Below are positions 1 through 11,086 of a stretch of 64,000 nucleotides of DNA, one piece after another. Both the position numbers and the translations under genes were made by a program. Each line of letters opens with the position of its first letter. Position 1 is the stretch's first letter. The DNA lies in contig NC_134770.1 in assembly GCF_050436995.1 (NCBI RefSeq), forward strand, positions 6,954,501 to 7,018,500, written 5' to 3'. The notes below the pieces were generated by a model, which ran no database searches, was not told where the DNA came from, and saw nothing but the letters and a program-made list of their open reading frames with translations. This stretch comes from Anticarsia gemmatalis. Lineage: Eukaryota > Arthropoda > Insecta > Lepidoptera > Erebidae.

Positions 1-150
1 GGGTAACCACGTATTGGTATTCGAGCTGGGTGTCTCCGTGCTTCAGTTTTGCACGTAAAAAGTCGGTCCCGATTGTTGTCAATTAAGATAACAGTCGTTA
101 AGCCACGTCAAAGGGCGGCGTGGACAACTTTGACACTAGGTTGACTACGA
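1..150 (+). repeat. SINE-like dispersed repeat, family A, 3' part
   Basis: This stretch shares long near-identical blocks with 7800-7995 and 61475-61737 and, in reverse complement, with 32600-32937 and 46446-46690. Shared blocks include CACGTAAAAAGTCGGTCCC and GATAACAGTCGTTAAGCCA. It ends in the block TTTGACACTAGGTTGACTAC, as the other copies do. No coding capacity is seen. The copies are 200-350 bp, so a SINE or the 3' end of a LINE is likely. It lies in the intron upstream of the first visible ARL13B-like exon; the left end is cut by the window. Confidence 0.7.
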
Positions 151-321
151 TAAAAGAAGAATTCATAAAGTTAACTGGCTATAACTACTGGCAGTTACTT
201 CACAAGAGTGTATAAGAGTTTAAATATACAATACTTACTCTGTTAAAAATGGGAGAGAATCGATCCACTTACTTTGTTAAAATCGTGTCTTGAGAGAATT
301 GATGAGAGGTTCCATCATCAG

Positions 322-3092
322 GTAAACCGGTGCTGGTGTTGGCCAACAAGCAGGACAAGTCTGGTGCGCTGGATGACATCGATGTTGTGGATAAACTTAA
401 TATTGAACCACTCGTTAACAAGTAAGTTATGAAATAGTTAAATATTTATGATTATTCAATAATGTGTCATGTGTAAGACAGTTTAATGATTTTTGTGGGT
501 AGTTTGACAAAAATGTAAGACGTAGTGAGAATAATGTAGCTTTTATAGTTTTTGTCAGATAGTTTCTTTAATAGGTATGTCAAAAGAAATTATTTTCTAC
601 CCCCCTCAAATCTACAAGGATAATGATTCGATGAGGTGGATAGTTATGAAAAAAAATTTTGATTTGTTAAAAGATTCGTAATGATATTGACAAAGTTTTA
701 TTTCTTATCTGAGCAAATTAAATTCTAGCATAATAAGTTTGATTTCATTTGAGATTAAAATGTATGGGGCCTTTTCTTAATATTTCTCAGCATTGTGATT
801 ATCTACTAATTTTCATTTTCAGATACCGTTGCCCAACTTTAGTAGAATCCTACAGCGCTTACACAGACAACACAAGATCTAAAAAACTGAAAATAGACCC
901 GGGCTTGCGAAAAGGCTACCATTGGCTTCTAAACTACATTATACGTCGTTACGGCGACATCAATTTACGGGTACAGACAGACATCCACGCAGACCTGGAG
1001 CGACGCAAACGAATGCTGAACAAGGCATCGAACACCACACTACAGACTTTCACAGCCGTCAGTGACGACATAGCAACACAGACAGGTTTCGAAAACCCAA
1101 ATTTCGATTTGGATAAATCGACTAAAATCGATTCGGATGATATGCAACACGGTTTGATTATCGTGAAACCGATTACTCACAATCCTAATAGTATCGATTC
1201 GACTATAACGATTGAGAGTGTTGAGTCCGATGTTGCCAAGCCTAAATTATCGCCGTTGTTCGGTAGAGCTAGCAACTCTACCGTGGAGACGGTTCGAATA
1301 GAGTTGGAGCCACGGAGTGAGTTTAGGAAACTGTCGCCGATTGTTAGAAACAAGAGCGGTGCTAATCAACATATTGATTTCAAGAATAGACCACAGTCTA
1401 GTCCTACTTTTAAGAAGCAGAATAAGGTAAATATTTATATTTTTTGGAGCTTTATATTTTACACGATTACCTCGACAGCGACAGTTACGTGTAGTGCATT
1501 AACTTCACAGTGGTCTCGGGTTTGATTCCCAAGTTTGCATAGTTATTTTGCCTGAGTATTTTTAGATAGTCGACGTAAAAATGTAGTATGATTCTGATTC
1601 TTGGCTTTGCTTAAAGCTAAAATGCTTAAAGCTAAATTAATTTACTCTCATAAAAAACTTTGTGCCCTTTCCTTTAGAGTTTAGAAAGTCCTTAATTTTA
1701 GCAGGAGAATAATTAATTTTATGAAAAGTCTAATTTTACTTTTATACCCTCAGTTGGAAGTCCTAAGCAAGAACTCATCTCTTCAAGACGATGATCTGAA
1801 GCCGGACGGTGACCTCGCGTACATCGGCGACAGGAACCGAACCTGGGACGTGCTGGACAAGAAGCACACGGTGCTCGTCAACGATGCTGAACTGTCGCAG
1901 ATGCATAGAGAGATTGTGTTAACTGAGAGAGGTAAGTATGAGATATATTTTATTCGTTTCTATAAAATTGAGAACTTAGATTAGGGATTATTCACACACA
2001 GGATCGCGATAATAGAGTGCAGGTCTTATCGTTAGCCTATCACCCAAGTCGTCGACGGTTCGAACCCAAGCCAACACATCAATTTCTTCTCCAAGCCTGT
2101 ATTAGAAATCTGTGTCACGGGATCTAAAGGAACACGAATAAATGTGTATTTGAAGTAATTGTCACTTGTTCTAACGGTAAAGGAAAACATCGTGCTGGAA
2201 TATTGCAATATTTCAGCACGATGTTTTCCTTTACAAAAACTCTCAGACTGTCAGTCTGAGAGTCAGTCGTGAGTGTCAGTCTGAGAGATTTTTAATACAG
2301 GCCTTTTGAGTCCCCAACTCGCACTTGGCAAGCGATCATGCAATTACGGCGTAGCCTCTCCTTCATTATGGAAGAAGACCCTTGCCCAGTAAAGGGAACT
2401 ATTTTTATTCAATTACTAACAATGATCTCTTTCCACCAGACTTCACCAACAAGACGGCATGCTCGGAGGTGACCCTGCAGGCGGCCACGCTCCCGCTGAG
2501 CCCGCGGCCCGCCTCCGCCTCGGCGCTGGTGCGGCGACAGCTGGAGCTGTGCTCGCAACACAAGCGCAGGCTTAGTCTTAGATGTGAGTACTTAGGACAT
2601 CAGCTGACCAGCAAAGAAATAAAATATGGACGTTTAGTCTAATAAGTATTGTGGTACTGATCACAGTTGGCTAGATTAAAGGAAAAAATAGATCCTTAAG
2701 TTTACATTTTAGTTCTATGTTAGTTGACTGACTATATGGCGCGGTCTGTAGTCCCAACTGCCGCGCAGAAGTCTCAGGTTTCATTCCCAGACCGGGCCGA
2801 AATTAATTTCTTAATGACTGCTAAATGTAAGGAACCTGTAGTTGTATAACGGTAGTTTATCTATTCATTAGCGTTTTTTTGTATAAGTTTTAACGCTATT
2901 GAATAGATAAACTATCGCTAAATGTACCTCAGAAACCGGGGGTTAGTGACGTAATGAACGATTAATTTTGTTATAGACATGCAGCGCAACAAGACAAGTC
3001 CGGAGCGCGTGTCGATGTTGATCTACGAGCCGAAGGCGCCGCAGCGTCACCTCGACAAGGGCGACTTCACACACTCCGCCACCATCAACTGA
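322..3092 (+). CDS. ARL13B: ARL13B-like ciliary ARF-family GTPase (C-terminal five exons, 5' partial)
   Basis: Exons 322-421, 823-1426, 1754-1931, 2440-2583 and 2977-3092 join in phase with GT-AG borders and end at TGA 3090-3092, giving about 380 residues. The first exon carries the guanine-base motif NKQDK inside VLVLANKQDKSGALDD, followed by YSAYT in the place of the G5 loop. Next comes KGYHWLLNYIIRRYGDINLRV, the ARL13-type end of the G domain, then a charged helical stretch (DLERRKRM) and a long low-complexity tail. In known systems ARL13B sits on the ciliary membrane and acts as a GEF for ARL3. The P-loop exons lie off the left edge. I see no clear RVxP ciliary-targeting motif; RVSM near the end is the nearest. 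The residues after the G domain favour ARL13 over other ARLs. Confidence 0.8.
1990..2110 (+). repeat. tRNA-related SINE remnant
   Basis: The block CGACGGTTCGAACCCAAGCC resembles the RNA polymerase III B box (GGTTCGAANCC) of tRNA-derived SINEs. No cloverleaf can be folded around it. It lies in an intron of the ARL13B-like gene. Confidence 0.4.
2177..2234. repeat. 58-bp near-perfect palindrome
   Basis: The two 29-base halves are reverse complements with one mismatched pair. Each arm carries AAAGGAAAACATCGTGCTG. A related block (TCATCACGATGTTTTCCTTT) recurs at 55293-55312. Just downstream, 2240-2287 holds a second small inverted and direct repeat built from GTCAGTCTGAGAG. It lies in an intron of the ARL13B-like gene. 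Confidence 0.7.
2335..2395 (+). repeat. Fragment of the 'CCCAGCAGTGGGA' repeat family
   Basis: A degraded match to the blocks at 10465-10540, 29755-29835 and 55365-55446, which share ACTCAAGGCCTTACCTCTCC and GAGACCCTTGCCCAGCAGTG. This block is common in Lepidoptera and probably derives from a retroelement tail. Confidence 0.4.
2705..2820 (+). repeat. tRNA-derived SINE fragment
   Basis: TGGCGCGGTCTGTAGTCC resembles a polymerase III A box and CTCAGGTTTCATTCCCAG a degraded B box, at tRNA-like spacing. Related heads occur in reverse complement at 47938-48172 and 14315-14510. Confidence 0.5.
2828..2945. mobile_element. Palindromic MITE, family M (copy 1)
   Basis: The arms GGTAGTTTATCTATTC and GAATAGATAAACTA face each other around a short centre, and the right end is CTCAGAAACCGGGGG. 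The same hairpin recurs at 31590-31705, 46927-47049, 47051-47163, 57570-57690 and, interrupted, at 61154-61800. Only the right outer end is well preserved here. Confidence 0.65.
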
Positions 3093-4085
3093 TTATATAC
3101 GTGAGTTTTATATACTATAACTACCCTACCCACTAAACCACCAAGGTGTTGCCTCCTCGCCGCATAGTGCCGAGGCCACGGGAACGCCTTAGGGCACACA
3201 TCCGCGGCCCCGACGCGGCCGTCCACAGTGTGGGACGACACCCCAACACACGGGTGCCGTCCCTACACGTGCCCCCTTGTACAATGGTCGGAAAACTCCC
3301 CCGAGTTCGCCAGCCAGGGGGTATTATAACTACCCTACTTTTACTTCCATATGCTATACTGCCAGAAAATGTAGGCAAGGATTTTTCAGTCAGGATTTTT
3401 TATGTGGCAACACTGGAGTTTTCAAATGAGATATGTGTTTGTATGCGGGTATGTTCCTCTGAAGTAAAATAATGTCACTTTTAGTAAGCACTGAAAATAA
3501 TCAAGTATTTCTTGAAGCTCCAAAATAAATATTTATAGATATTTAAGAATAGGTTCAATATTTTCAGTGCATACTGGATGCACCATCCCCCATTAAGTAA
3601 ATATACATTGTTAATTACAAAAAAGTACAGTAACTTCAAATACTTGTTCTGTTTCAGGTATACGTGAATTTCGTGATTCGAATATGTTATCTAGAACTAA
3701 TATTAATAATTATTATTTAGTACTTGTTGATTAGTAAGCAAATATTGTTGAAACACACAACAGGGTATAGATATAATAGCAAAGGTGCTCCGAATTTGGA
3801 TACTTTACTGCGCTAGCAAGAACTACCCAAGACAACCCTATAAAAAAACATAAATTATAATCTGACAGCTGTCAAATTTGACACATGTCAACATGACAGC
3901 TGTCATTCTTTGTATGATTGGTCGTTTTAAGGGTTAATTATACATTTTAGTGTTAAAAACAAGCCCCATAGTATATATTTAGTTATAGATAAATTTAAAT
4001 GCAAAGTATATCGGATAGAAATAATTTAGTTTTGTATTTTGTGTACTGCAAGATTATTCCTAATAAAAGTTATGTTATGATATTA
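3093..4085 (+). other. 3' UTR of the ARL13B-like gene with a UTR intron and poly(A) signal
   Basis: Eight bases after the stop codon a strong donor (GTGAGT at 3101) pairs with the acceptor TGTTTCAG ending at 3657, so the 3' UTR is probably spliced. The terminal exon would run from 3658 to about 4085. AATAAA at 4062-4067 is the likely poly(A) signal; another AATAAA at 3524 lies inside the intron. The junction is too close to the stop to be expected to trigger nonsense-mediated decay. Confidence 0.6.
3130..3324 (-). mobile_element. 5'-truncated non-LTR retrotransposon tail with 14-bp target duplication
   Basis: A G+C-rich 195-bp insert is flanked by direct repeats TATAACTACCCTAC at 3116-3129 and 3325-3338. 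Read on the minus strand it ends GGTGGTTTAGTGGG, like the 3' ends of some R1/Jockey-type LINEs. It sits in the 3'-UTR intron of the ARL13B-like gene. Short open frames across it are spurious. Confidence 0.6.
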
Positions 4086-4382
4086 TTGTTTTATTTTAAC
4101 TTTAAGACACTCAGCTAAGTATTACTATTTTAGCATCTTACTGTGAACTAAGTCTTACCAGAAATTAGAAGTAACATTCTGTCTTTGCATCATTATTCTG
4201 AACATTTTCAGTGTTCTAAGCGGGAATCAAACCCGCTATATTTTGAAAAGCAAGGTTTATCAATATTAATTAAGTATCTTATCCAGCTCGTTACAATATT
4301 TGGTGTGAATTAAAAGTCGAAAGTCAAGTGTACAATTATTTATTTCCATAATTACGTTTAGGATAATTATTTATAATAAATA

Positions 4383-6112
4383 CAGTCCCTGGCCAAATTA
4401 TTAGACGCACTATAACATTTTATATTAAATGTTAATTGTCAGGTCATATTATACAGATCTATGGTTTTTGCTAGATATAATGTAATTTTTTTTATTATTC
4501 ACCTATTTATCTCACTTTTCAATATAAATAAAACATCATACATAGAAAAAAAATGTATTTATTAGACATTGAAAATAAATTTAATGGATGTGAGTAAATT
4601 TTAATATTTTGTTGGGCCACCTTTAGCCGCTATAAGAGCTTTTATTCTGCGTGGCATACTATTAATGCATGACTGCACCATCTCCTGCATTCGAGAATGA
4701 TGATTCCACACATGTATGATCTTTCCTAAGACCTGGGTTTTGTTAATGATCACATCTTTAGCCACTTCTCTTTTCATGAGCTCCCCACGATTTCAATTGG
4801 ATTCATATCGGGGCTATTGCCCGGCCAATCCAACAGAGGGATGTTTTGTTCTAAATATGCTTTGCTAAATATGCTTTGACAGACCGAGCTGTATGACAGG
4901 GAGCTCCGTCTTGCATAAAAGTGAAGAGTTCTCCATTTGGAAACCACTCTTGGAGCTGCGGAATCAATCGATTTTGTAAGACTTCCTTGTACTGATCCTG
5001 TCTCATCATGCCATTTACCACGTACAGACGTCCAGTACCCTTGCCACAGATGACTGACCAAATCATAACTTTTGTAGGATGCTTTACAGTCTGTAGGACA
5101 CAGTCAGGATGAAACTTTTCTCCATGACGACGCCGCACAAATTGAGCTTTAGTTTGTAAAATTTCAAATGCACATTCATCACTAAAGCAGACCTGAAAAC
5201 AATAGAAAAAAATAACATAAACATCAAGAGTTGCACATACTCTTGCTTAATTTCATAGAGAATTATGAAAAATACCACTTCTGATGAAATAATAACATCT
5301 TACCGATCTTCAGAAGTCCACATCTTTATCACACCACCGTTTGGCCCATTTCAGTCGCTTTGCCTTCATTGCAGCTGTTAATTTGGGTTTCCTGGTGGGG
5401 CGGCAGGCCTTAAAACCTAAATCATTCAATTTCCTTCTAACACTGCGCTCAGAAGTATTGACATTAGCTTCTTGGAGTTGCGATGTTATCAGTTTCGTGG
5501 TGGCAAATCGGCTTTCCAGGCATATTTTCTTTAAACAAACTTTCTGACCTTCGAGTGAAAATAGGCTTTCTGCCGCATCTCTTCTTTCTTTCGGGCTCAA
5601 TTCCTCCCCTGACTAATTTTCTTCTTTATGCGACGACACTAGCTTCAGAATTTTTCAGTCTTCGTGATATTTCTCGGTTTGAGAAAATGTTAGCATTCAC
5701 GAGGGCCTTTACTTCAGCTCTTTTACGTGGTGAAAGATCGCCTTTTTTATCCATGTTGAAAATGCTATTATCGATTATTTAAACTGTGCACACGAAATAA
5801 ACAAATAACTGCATAGCATAAAACTACGAAACAAATAACACAGCGCATAAAGTCACAAAAATACATCCGCAACTCAAAAACACGCGCGAACGCGACTAGA
5901 ACAGGTTTGGACTTACTTACGTTCGTTTTTCTAAAGTTTAACATAGTATTGCCATACCTTCAAATAAATACAAATACGAAGTATAAAACAAATCTCTTTA
6001 ATAAACTAATTATTTTATTAATGTGAAAATACAAAAATACTACATTAAAACTAGTATAAAATACTAATCATTCAAAATACTACAGTGCGTCTAATAATTT
6101 GGCCAGGGACGG
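4383..6112 (-). mobile_element. Tc1/mariner-type DNA transposon, near full length, decayed
   Basis: Terminal inverted repeats of about 28 bases (CCCTGGCCAAATTATTAGAC at both ends, one mismatch near the tip) are flanked by TA at 4381-4382 and 6113-6114, the expected target duplication. At 1,730 bp the size fits an intact Tc1-like element. The transposase on the minus strand is broken. It lies between the ARL13B-like gene and TMC. Confidence 0.92.
4770..5756 (-). pseudogene. Tc1-like (DDE) transposase pseudogene
   Basis: The minus strand opens at 5756 with MDKKGDLSPRKRAEV, a helix-turn-helix start, then suffers frameshifts near 5630 and 5590. The 5600-5310 part keeps the second DNA-binding helix region and an RRKLNDLGFKACRPTRKPKL block. 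The catalytic part 5138-4774 has MIWSVICGKG, FTFMQDGAPCHTA with its catalytic Asp, and LDWPGNSPDMNPIE with the third acidic residue. The frame shifts again right after NPIE. A 111-bp piece (5193-5303) with GT-AG borders interrupts it just before VCFSDE. A TGA stands where a Trp is expected near 5315. It is not functional. Confidence 0.85.
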
Positions 6113-7540
6113 TATATTATGTTGTTATGGCAGTGTGTCGTGGTAACGTTCTGTAGCTCCTAACTGTAAAACTTACAATATTACTACATACAACCCGCGA
6201 CTTCTCCTTATTTTTACTACTGAGATGAAATTACTATGAACATTTATAAAAAAAAATCACTTTGATTTTACCCCCCGAGTGTGATTTTCGATGACTATTC
6301 CATCAATTCTATATTAAAGATATTTAAGTTTTTTTTTCGTTTTTATAATTTAATGGGTACTTTAAATTGATTTTTTGACAGACTTACCTGTATGAAGTTG
6401 TTATATTGACTTTCCGTAAATCAGGGATTTTACAATTTGAGCTTAATTTCTGCTTTACATAATTTTCATAGTAATTTCCTATCAGTAGTAAATAATTACA
6501 AAAAAAATCTAGAAAAATTAAATTAGGGGATACATTTTATATCTTAAAATGTAGGTTTACTTTATATTCATAAAAATCTTTGCCATTTATTTTGTATTTA
6601 ATATTAAATGCGTTTATAGGATAATTGATTAACTTATGTAAAATATTTTTATGAATAAAAGTGTAATTTCGGTCAAAATTATTATTACGAAATTTAATTT
6701 TAACCGAAGATTGTTTACTTAATATTTTTGAGACATAGTTTAATCTCTATAAATGGTATTAACCATTTAATAGTATATTAATTACAACAGAAATAAATTA
6801 TGCAAAATTTACAAACACCAATTTATAATACATAGATCTTTATACAATTATTATGTCATGAATCAATTGACAATATTTTTATTTTATATTTCCATAATTT
6901 CCTTTATTAAATTAAAAGTACGGTCGAATTGAAAACCTCCTTCTTTAATTGAAGCCGGTTCAAAATACACGAAAGAAAATCGCAATGAGGAATAACTTTT
7001 CATATTTTTTTGACATATAAAGTTTTCAGAATATCATAGACCTGTACCTTCTTTCTTGAGTAAAACAGGCGTAATGTTATGAATGTAAAGTATATTATTT
7101 ATAAATTTATTCTTTAAACTGATGATGAAATATAAAATAATACTATTAGTACTATTACACTAATAGGAGACAACATAAAACTACAATTTCTACTACACAT
7201 ACAAAAATTGGGGCTATTTGGGGTACATAACTTTTAGAGTATTTTCAATTAATTTTATAAATATTATAAGCCATAATATGCTTAAACAAAATATTCAAAA
7301 CATATAGAAGTTGTTAGTTTTTCCATCTAATAATACAAGTAAAAAAAAAATACTAAAAATGTTTTCTGACTAGACATTTTAAAACGCCATCAAAATAAAT
7401 AGATAAGGTACTAGTAGTATATAACACATAATATACAATTTAAAATAAATATAACTTAGCATTTAAAATAATTGCCTACATTGTACTTAAAGAAAATTAA
7501 TTAATTTCGTTTCTATATACGTTTAACTAAATAGACCACC
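6113..7540. other. Intergenic A+T-rich DNA, no feature seen
   Basis: About 1.4 kb of A+T-rich sequence with many stop codons in all frames. I found no convincing exon, repeat arms or RNA-like structure. Confidence 0.6.
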
Positions 7541-7995
7541 ATTTTGAAAGATCTTTGCCGAACAGTGGGACAAACCCTTCGTACACAAGGCTACGCAAAT
7601 GTCCGATATTCAATGATTATTATGATAATGAATTAGTATTCAAGCGACTATCGATTCATACAAATCTATTGGCGAGGCGAGAGGGTAGGCGTAGAAACTC
7701 GCGTCGCAAGGAGACGACGCTTAGCAGCCACGTCAGTCAGCCCGTGACAACGGTCGATGTAACTCGATCGAAACGTCGGGTGAACAAATAAGGCTCATAG
7801 CCAGTTGTGCTCATCAGTCGGTCAACGATCTGTGGGATCAGATGGGTGACCGCATAGTGGTATTTGAACTGAGCGTCTCCGTGCATCGGTGGGCACGTAA
7901 AAAGTCGGTCCCGGTTGTTGTCAATCAAGATAACAGTCGTTAAGCCATGTCAAAGGTCTTTCGGGTGGCTTGAACAACTTTGACACTAGGTTGAC
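7541..7995 (+). repeat. Composite retroelement tail and family A SINE-like repeat
   Basis: From about 7800 to 7980 this matches family A (CGCATAGTGGTATTTGAACT, CACGTAAAAAGTCGGTCCC). The preceding part has a short open frame with GATCGAAACGTCGGGTGAAC, a motif I associate with the 3' end of some lepidopteran LINEs; that part has no copy elsewhere in the window. The order may reflect one element or two nested ones. Confidence 0.5.
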
Positions 7996-10900
7996 CACTA
8001 ACCATATGATAGATAGAAACCTTTGACTTTCTATCGCGTTTAAGCCGCGTTGCATTATAATATTGTGTGTACAAGTCGCAAAAGTTTTAAAACATTACAT
8101 TGAGGTTGAGTCGCGTTACCGACATACATATGTCTCGCGTGTAGATTTGTATAGCGGTGGTCGAAATCATTGAGTATCGAAGACTTGCGTAATCACTAGT
8201 CGGCCTAATAGGTTAGTAAAATATAGTTAAAGACAGGCGTAGCCACGGGCTGTCCTAGTATACAATGAATCTATACTGAGATCACTAAAAAACCTACTTA
8301 TTCTAATAAATGCTAAAACGTAGGTATGTACAGATTTACATGAGAGCCTCGTATGATATAATGTTGATAAATTGATAAAAAACACTAATAAATTGATTAC
8401 AAAAATTTTGAATGAGCGTTAAGTAAAATTAGTAATGGTTTTTACATACTAGACTTGAATATTTTGAGCCAAATTATGTGTCTATAATAAATTATAGGGT
8501 ACATAGTAAAAATGACATCATTACAAAACAACTAATTTATTCAATATTTTTGGCATCATTTTCAATTGAATGAAACAATGGTCCTAATTATATAAGAAAA
8601 CAAATCTATGAAAGTTTTTCTTTCCTGGAAATCTATAAAAATGGATGAAAATGTTAATATACAAAATTAATAGGTACTAATAAAAAATTGTAAACCATCT
8701 TACGTCTTACATAATTTTTATTTTTGCAATTTCAACCGCTAAACCGCGCGTCTAAGCGTCTAGTGTGTAAAAACCGTAAACATATCTAAACAATGTACAA
8801 TAAGTCTTAGAATTGAGCAAGACATTAAATTATGAATTTTTAGAAACAGTCTTGCTTAATAAATAACATATACATATAAAATTTTAATTATCATACAATA
8901 TATTTTATTTTTAACATATACATCGATAATTTGTAGTCGTTTTGCAACCGAAACGAATTTTAGGATATTTTAAAGTGCCTGTGTGGTCTTGTTGGGGAAG
9001 ATGTGACTTCTGATCACGAAGTCTCGGTTTCGGATCCTGGGTCGAAGCAGGTCTATTTAGTTATTTCAATTACTCTTACAATTATCTAAATAGAAGCAGT
9101 GTGGTAACTTCTGTGGTGGACAATACAGGGTTTTTATTATTATTTATGAAATCCTGAAGTTAAGATTGCAAGGATCATACCAAGTGGTGTTTTTTGGTCT
9201 CTGCCTACCCGTTTGAAGAAAAAGTCGTAACTTTACGTATTATTTAGTCGTACCTTTGGTTAAAGGCGTGTTATTGTTAAAAATGAACATACCTTCAACA
9301 TTTTTCTTTACAGCTATATAAAATCATCGCTTCTGATACAAAATTGAAATGCTGTTTCAAAACGACTACAAACGTGTGTATCATAAGAATTTGTCGAAAA
9401 TTTTCACCGAATAAACGAAAGGTGCATGAAGTGATGTTTATTTAAGATGGCTACTACGAGTAATTTCGTTCGTTCAGTCTTAACATTGGGTTGTAGGAAG
9501 GCTGTGGCGGAATGTGGGTGAAATGTTAAGTTAATGGCTACGTAGAGTGGATGTGTGTTTTATTTCAAGAGTTTCAGATCTGACGGACGCTTTATAATGT
9601 TTTGAGTACTAGGGATCAGACCTTTTGCCTGCAGTGAGACAGTAATGTGTTTAAGTTAATGATACTGGTTGTCCATGTGTATGGTTGCCATTGGTTCCCA
9701 AACTTTGTGTGTATTTATAAGGAAATAAGTCCAGCTTAACATAGTTATATTTTTTTATGTTATTAATCATATGTTTTTGTGCATTCATGAATAGCTTTAC
9801 CATCTAGAAGGTAGGTCCATATTAGGAACCTATGGCATGTGAGTTAAATATAGAGAGTTGTCTGCATGATGTCTTTTATAAATGAGACATGACAAATACG
9901 ATTAAATAAAGCCTAATATTTGACGCAAAATATTGTCTTAAAAACGCGGTAAACGTAGAAGTATGTCTTCAATTTCTTCTTCTTTCTTGTACGTATAAGG
10001 GAAGTCCTTAGTGATTTAAATTTGATCAAAAAAATCATCTACGTAATGCAGAAAAATTGGTATAATGGTCTACTGTCTTATGCATTATAGGTAAATTTAT
10101 ATGAATAATTATAGTAATTATCTCAGCAATTATTCATATAATTATGATCTTAAATAATGATTATTGCAAATTACCAATATTATTAATGAAATTAATTTTC
10201 TATAATCGTCCGTCAGAATCTTAGATATAGTATTATCAATGAATAGAGATATTTGTATCTTACTGATTTTATTTATTACGTGTCATGGTTTGCGAATTAT
10301 CAATAACTTAAGTAAGAGAAGTAAGATTTGTGACAATTTTGTTTTACACTAAATAAATTTTAATTTCTTTAATGCTAATTTTTAACTGTGAACTTTTCAT
10401 ACATTTGGCGTAGAATATTGAAAATTAGCAATTCGAAATAACATTTAATAATTCGTCAAACACGCACTTGGTCAGGTAGACTCAAGGCCTTACCTCTCCC
10501 TTATTCCGAGAGGAGACCCTTACCCAAACGTAATGGGTCCTTATAAATTTTAAGACAATGAAATTAAAATTTATTTAATGTAATACCAAATAAGTATATT
10601 TTTTGTTATAATTTGAGCACTCCAAGAGACAGTAAAAAGTAATGAAATATAAAAAATCATGACTAAATATTTTTTCAGATGGCAACACACCACTAGAGGG
10701 GTCATAAATAATGGCATTTATAATCTATATCGATATTTAACATACTTTTATTATTATGTACTTATAAAAACGTTTTGTCGGATATTTGTGTTTAAATTTC
10801 ATGTTATATAAGAAAGATTAACTTCTGACTCACAGGATAATCCATTCAATCTATCCTTATCTGTAGATAGATTATTGAAACCGGCCGATGGTAAGTTCAA

Positions 10901-11086
10901 ACACTGTCTGTTTGTGACGCATTATCTCCAAAATGGCTACAATTATTTTGACTAGATTTCCACTGTCAGCTGATGTCATAAAGACTTAGATTCTTCGATA
11001 AAAATCTACGCGAAAGTTTCAAAAATTTCCAATACAACATGATTTTCAAACACAATCCCAGACAAATAATTAATCTAGACAATATT
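7996..11086. other. Intergenic DNA between the convergent ARL13B-like and TMC genes
   Basis: A+T-rich and without exons that I can support. It holds a tRNA-related SINE remnant at about 8975-9110 (CGGTTTCGGATCCTGGGTCG) and a fragment of the 'CCCAGCAGTGGGA' family at 10465-10540. The TMC 3' UTR must occupy the right end. A TTTATT block near 10747 (AATAAA on the minus strand) is a candidate poly(A) signal, with low certainty. Confidence 0.5.

Noticed and set aside
3047..3472. Open frames on both strands around 3047-3472
   Set aside because: They run through the G+C-rich LINE tail bounded by 14-bp target duplications inside a 3'-UTR intron.
7555..7791. A 78-codon frame with RRNSRRKETT
   Set aside because: Basic, low complexity, in repeat-derived DNA and directly followed by a family A copy; no support as a gene.
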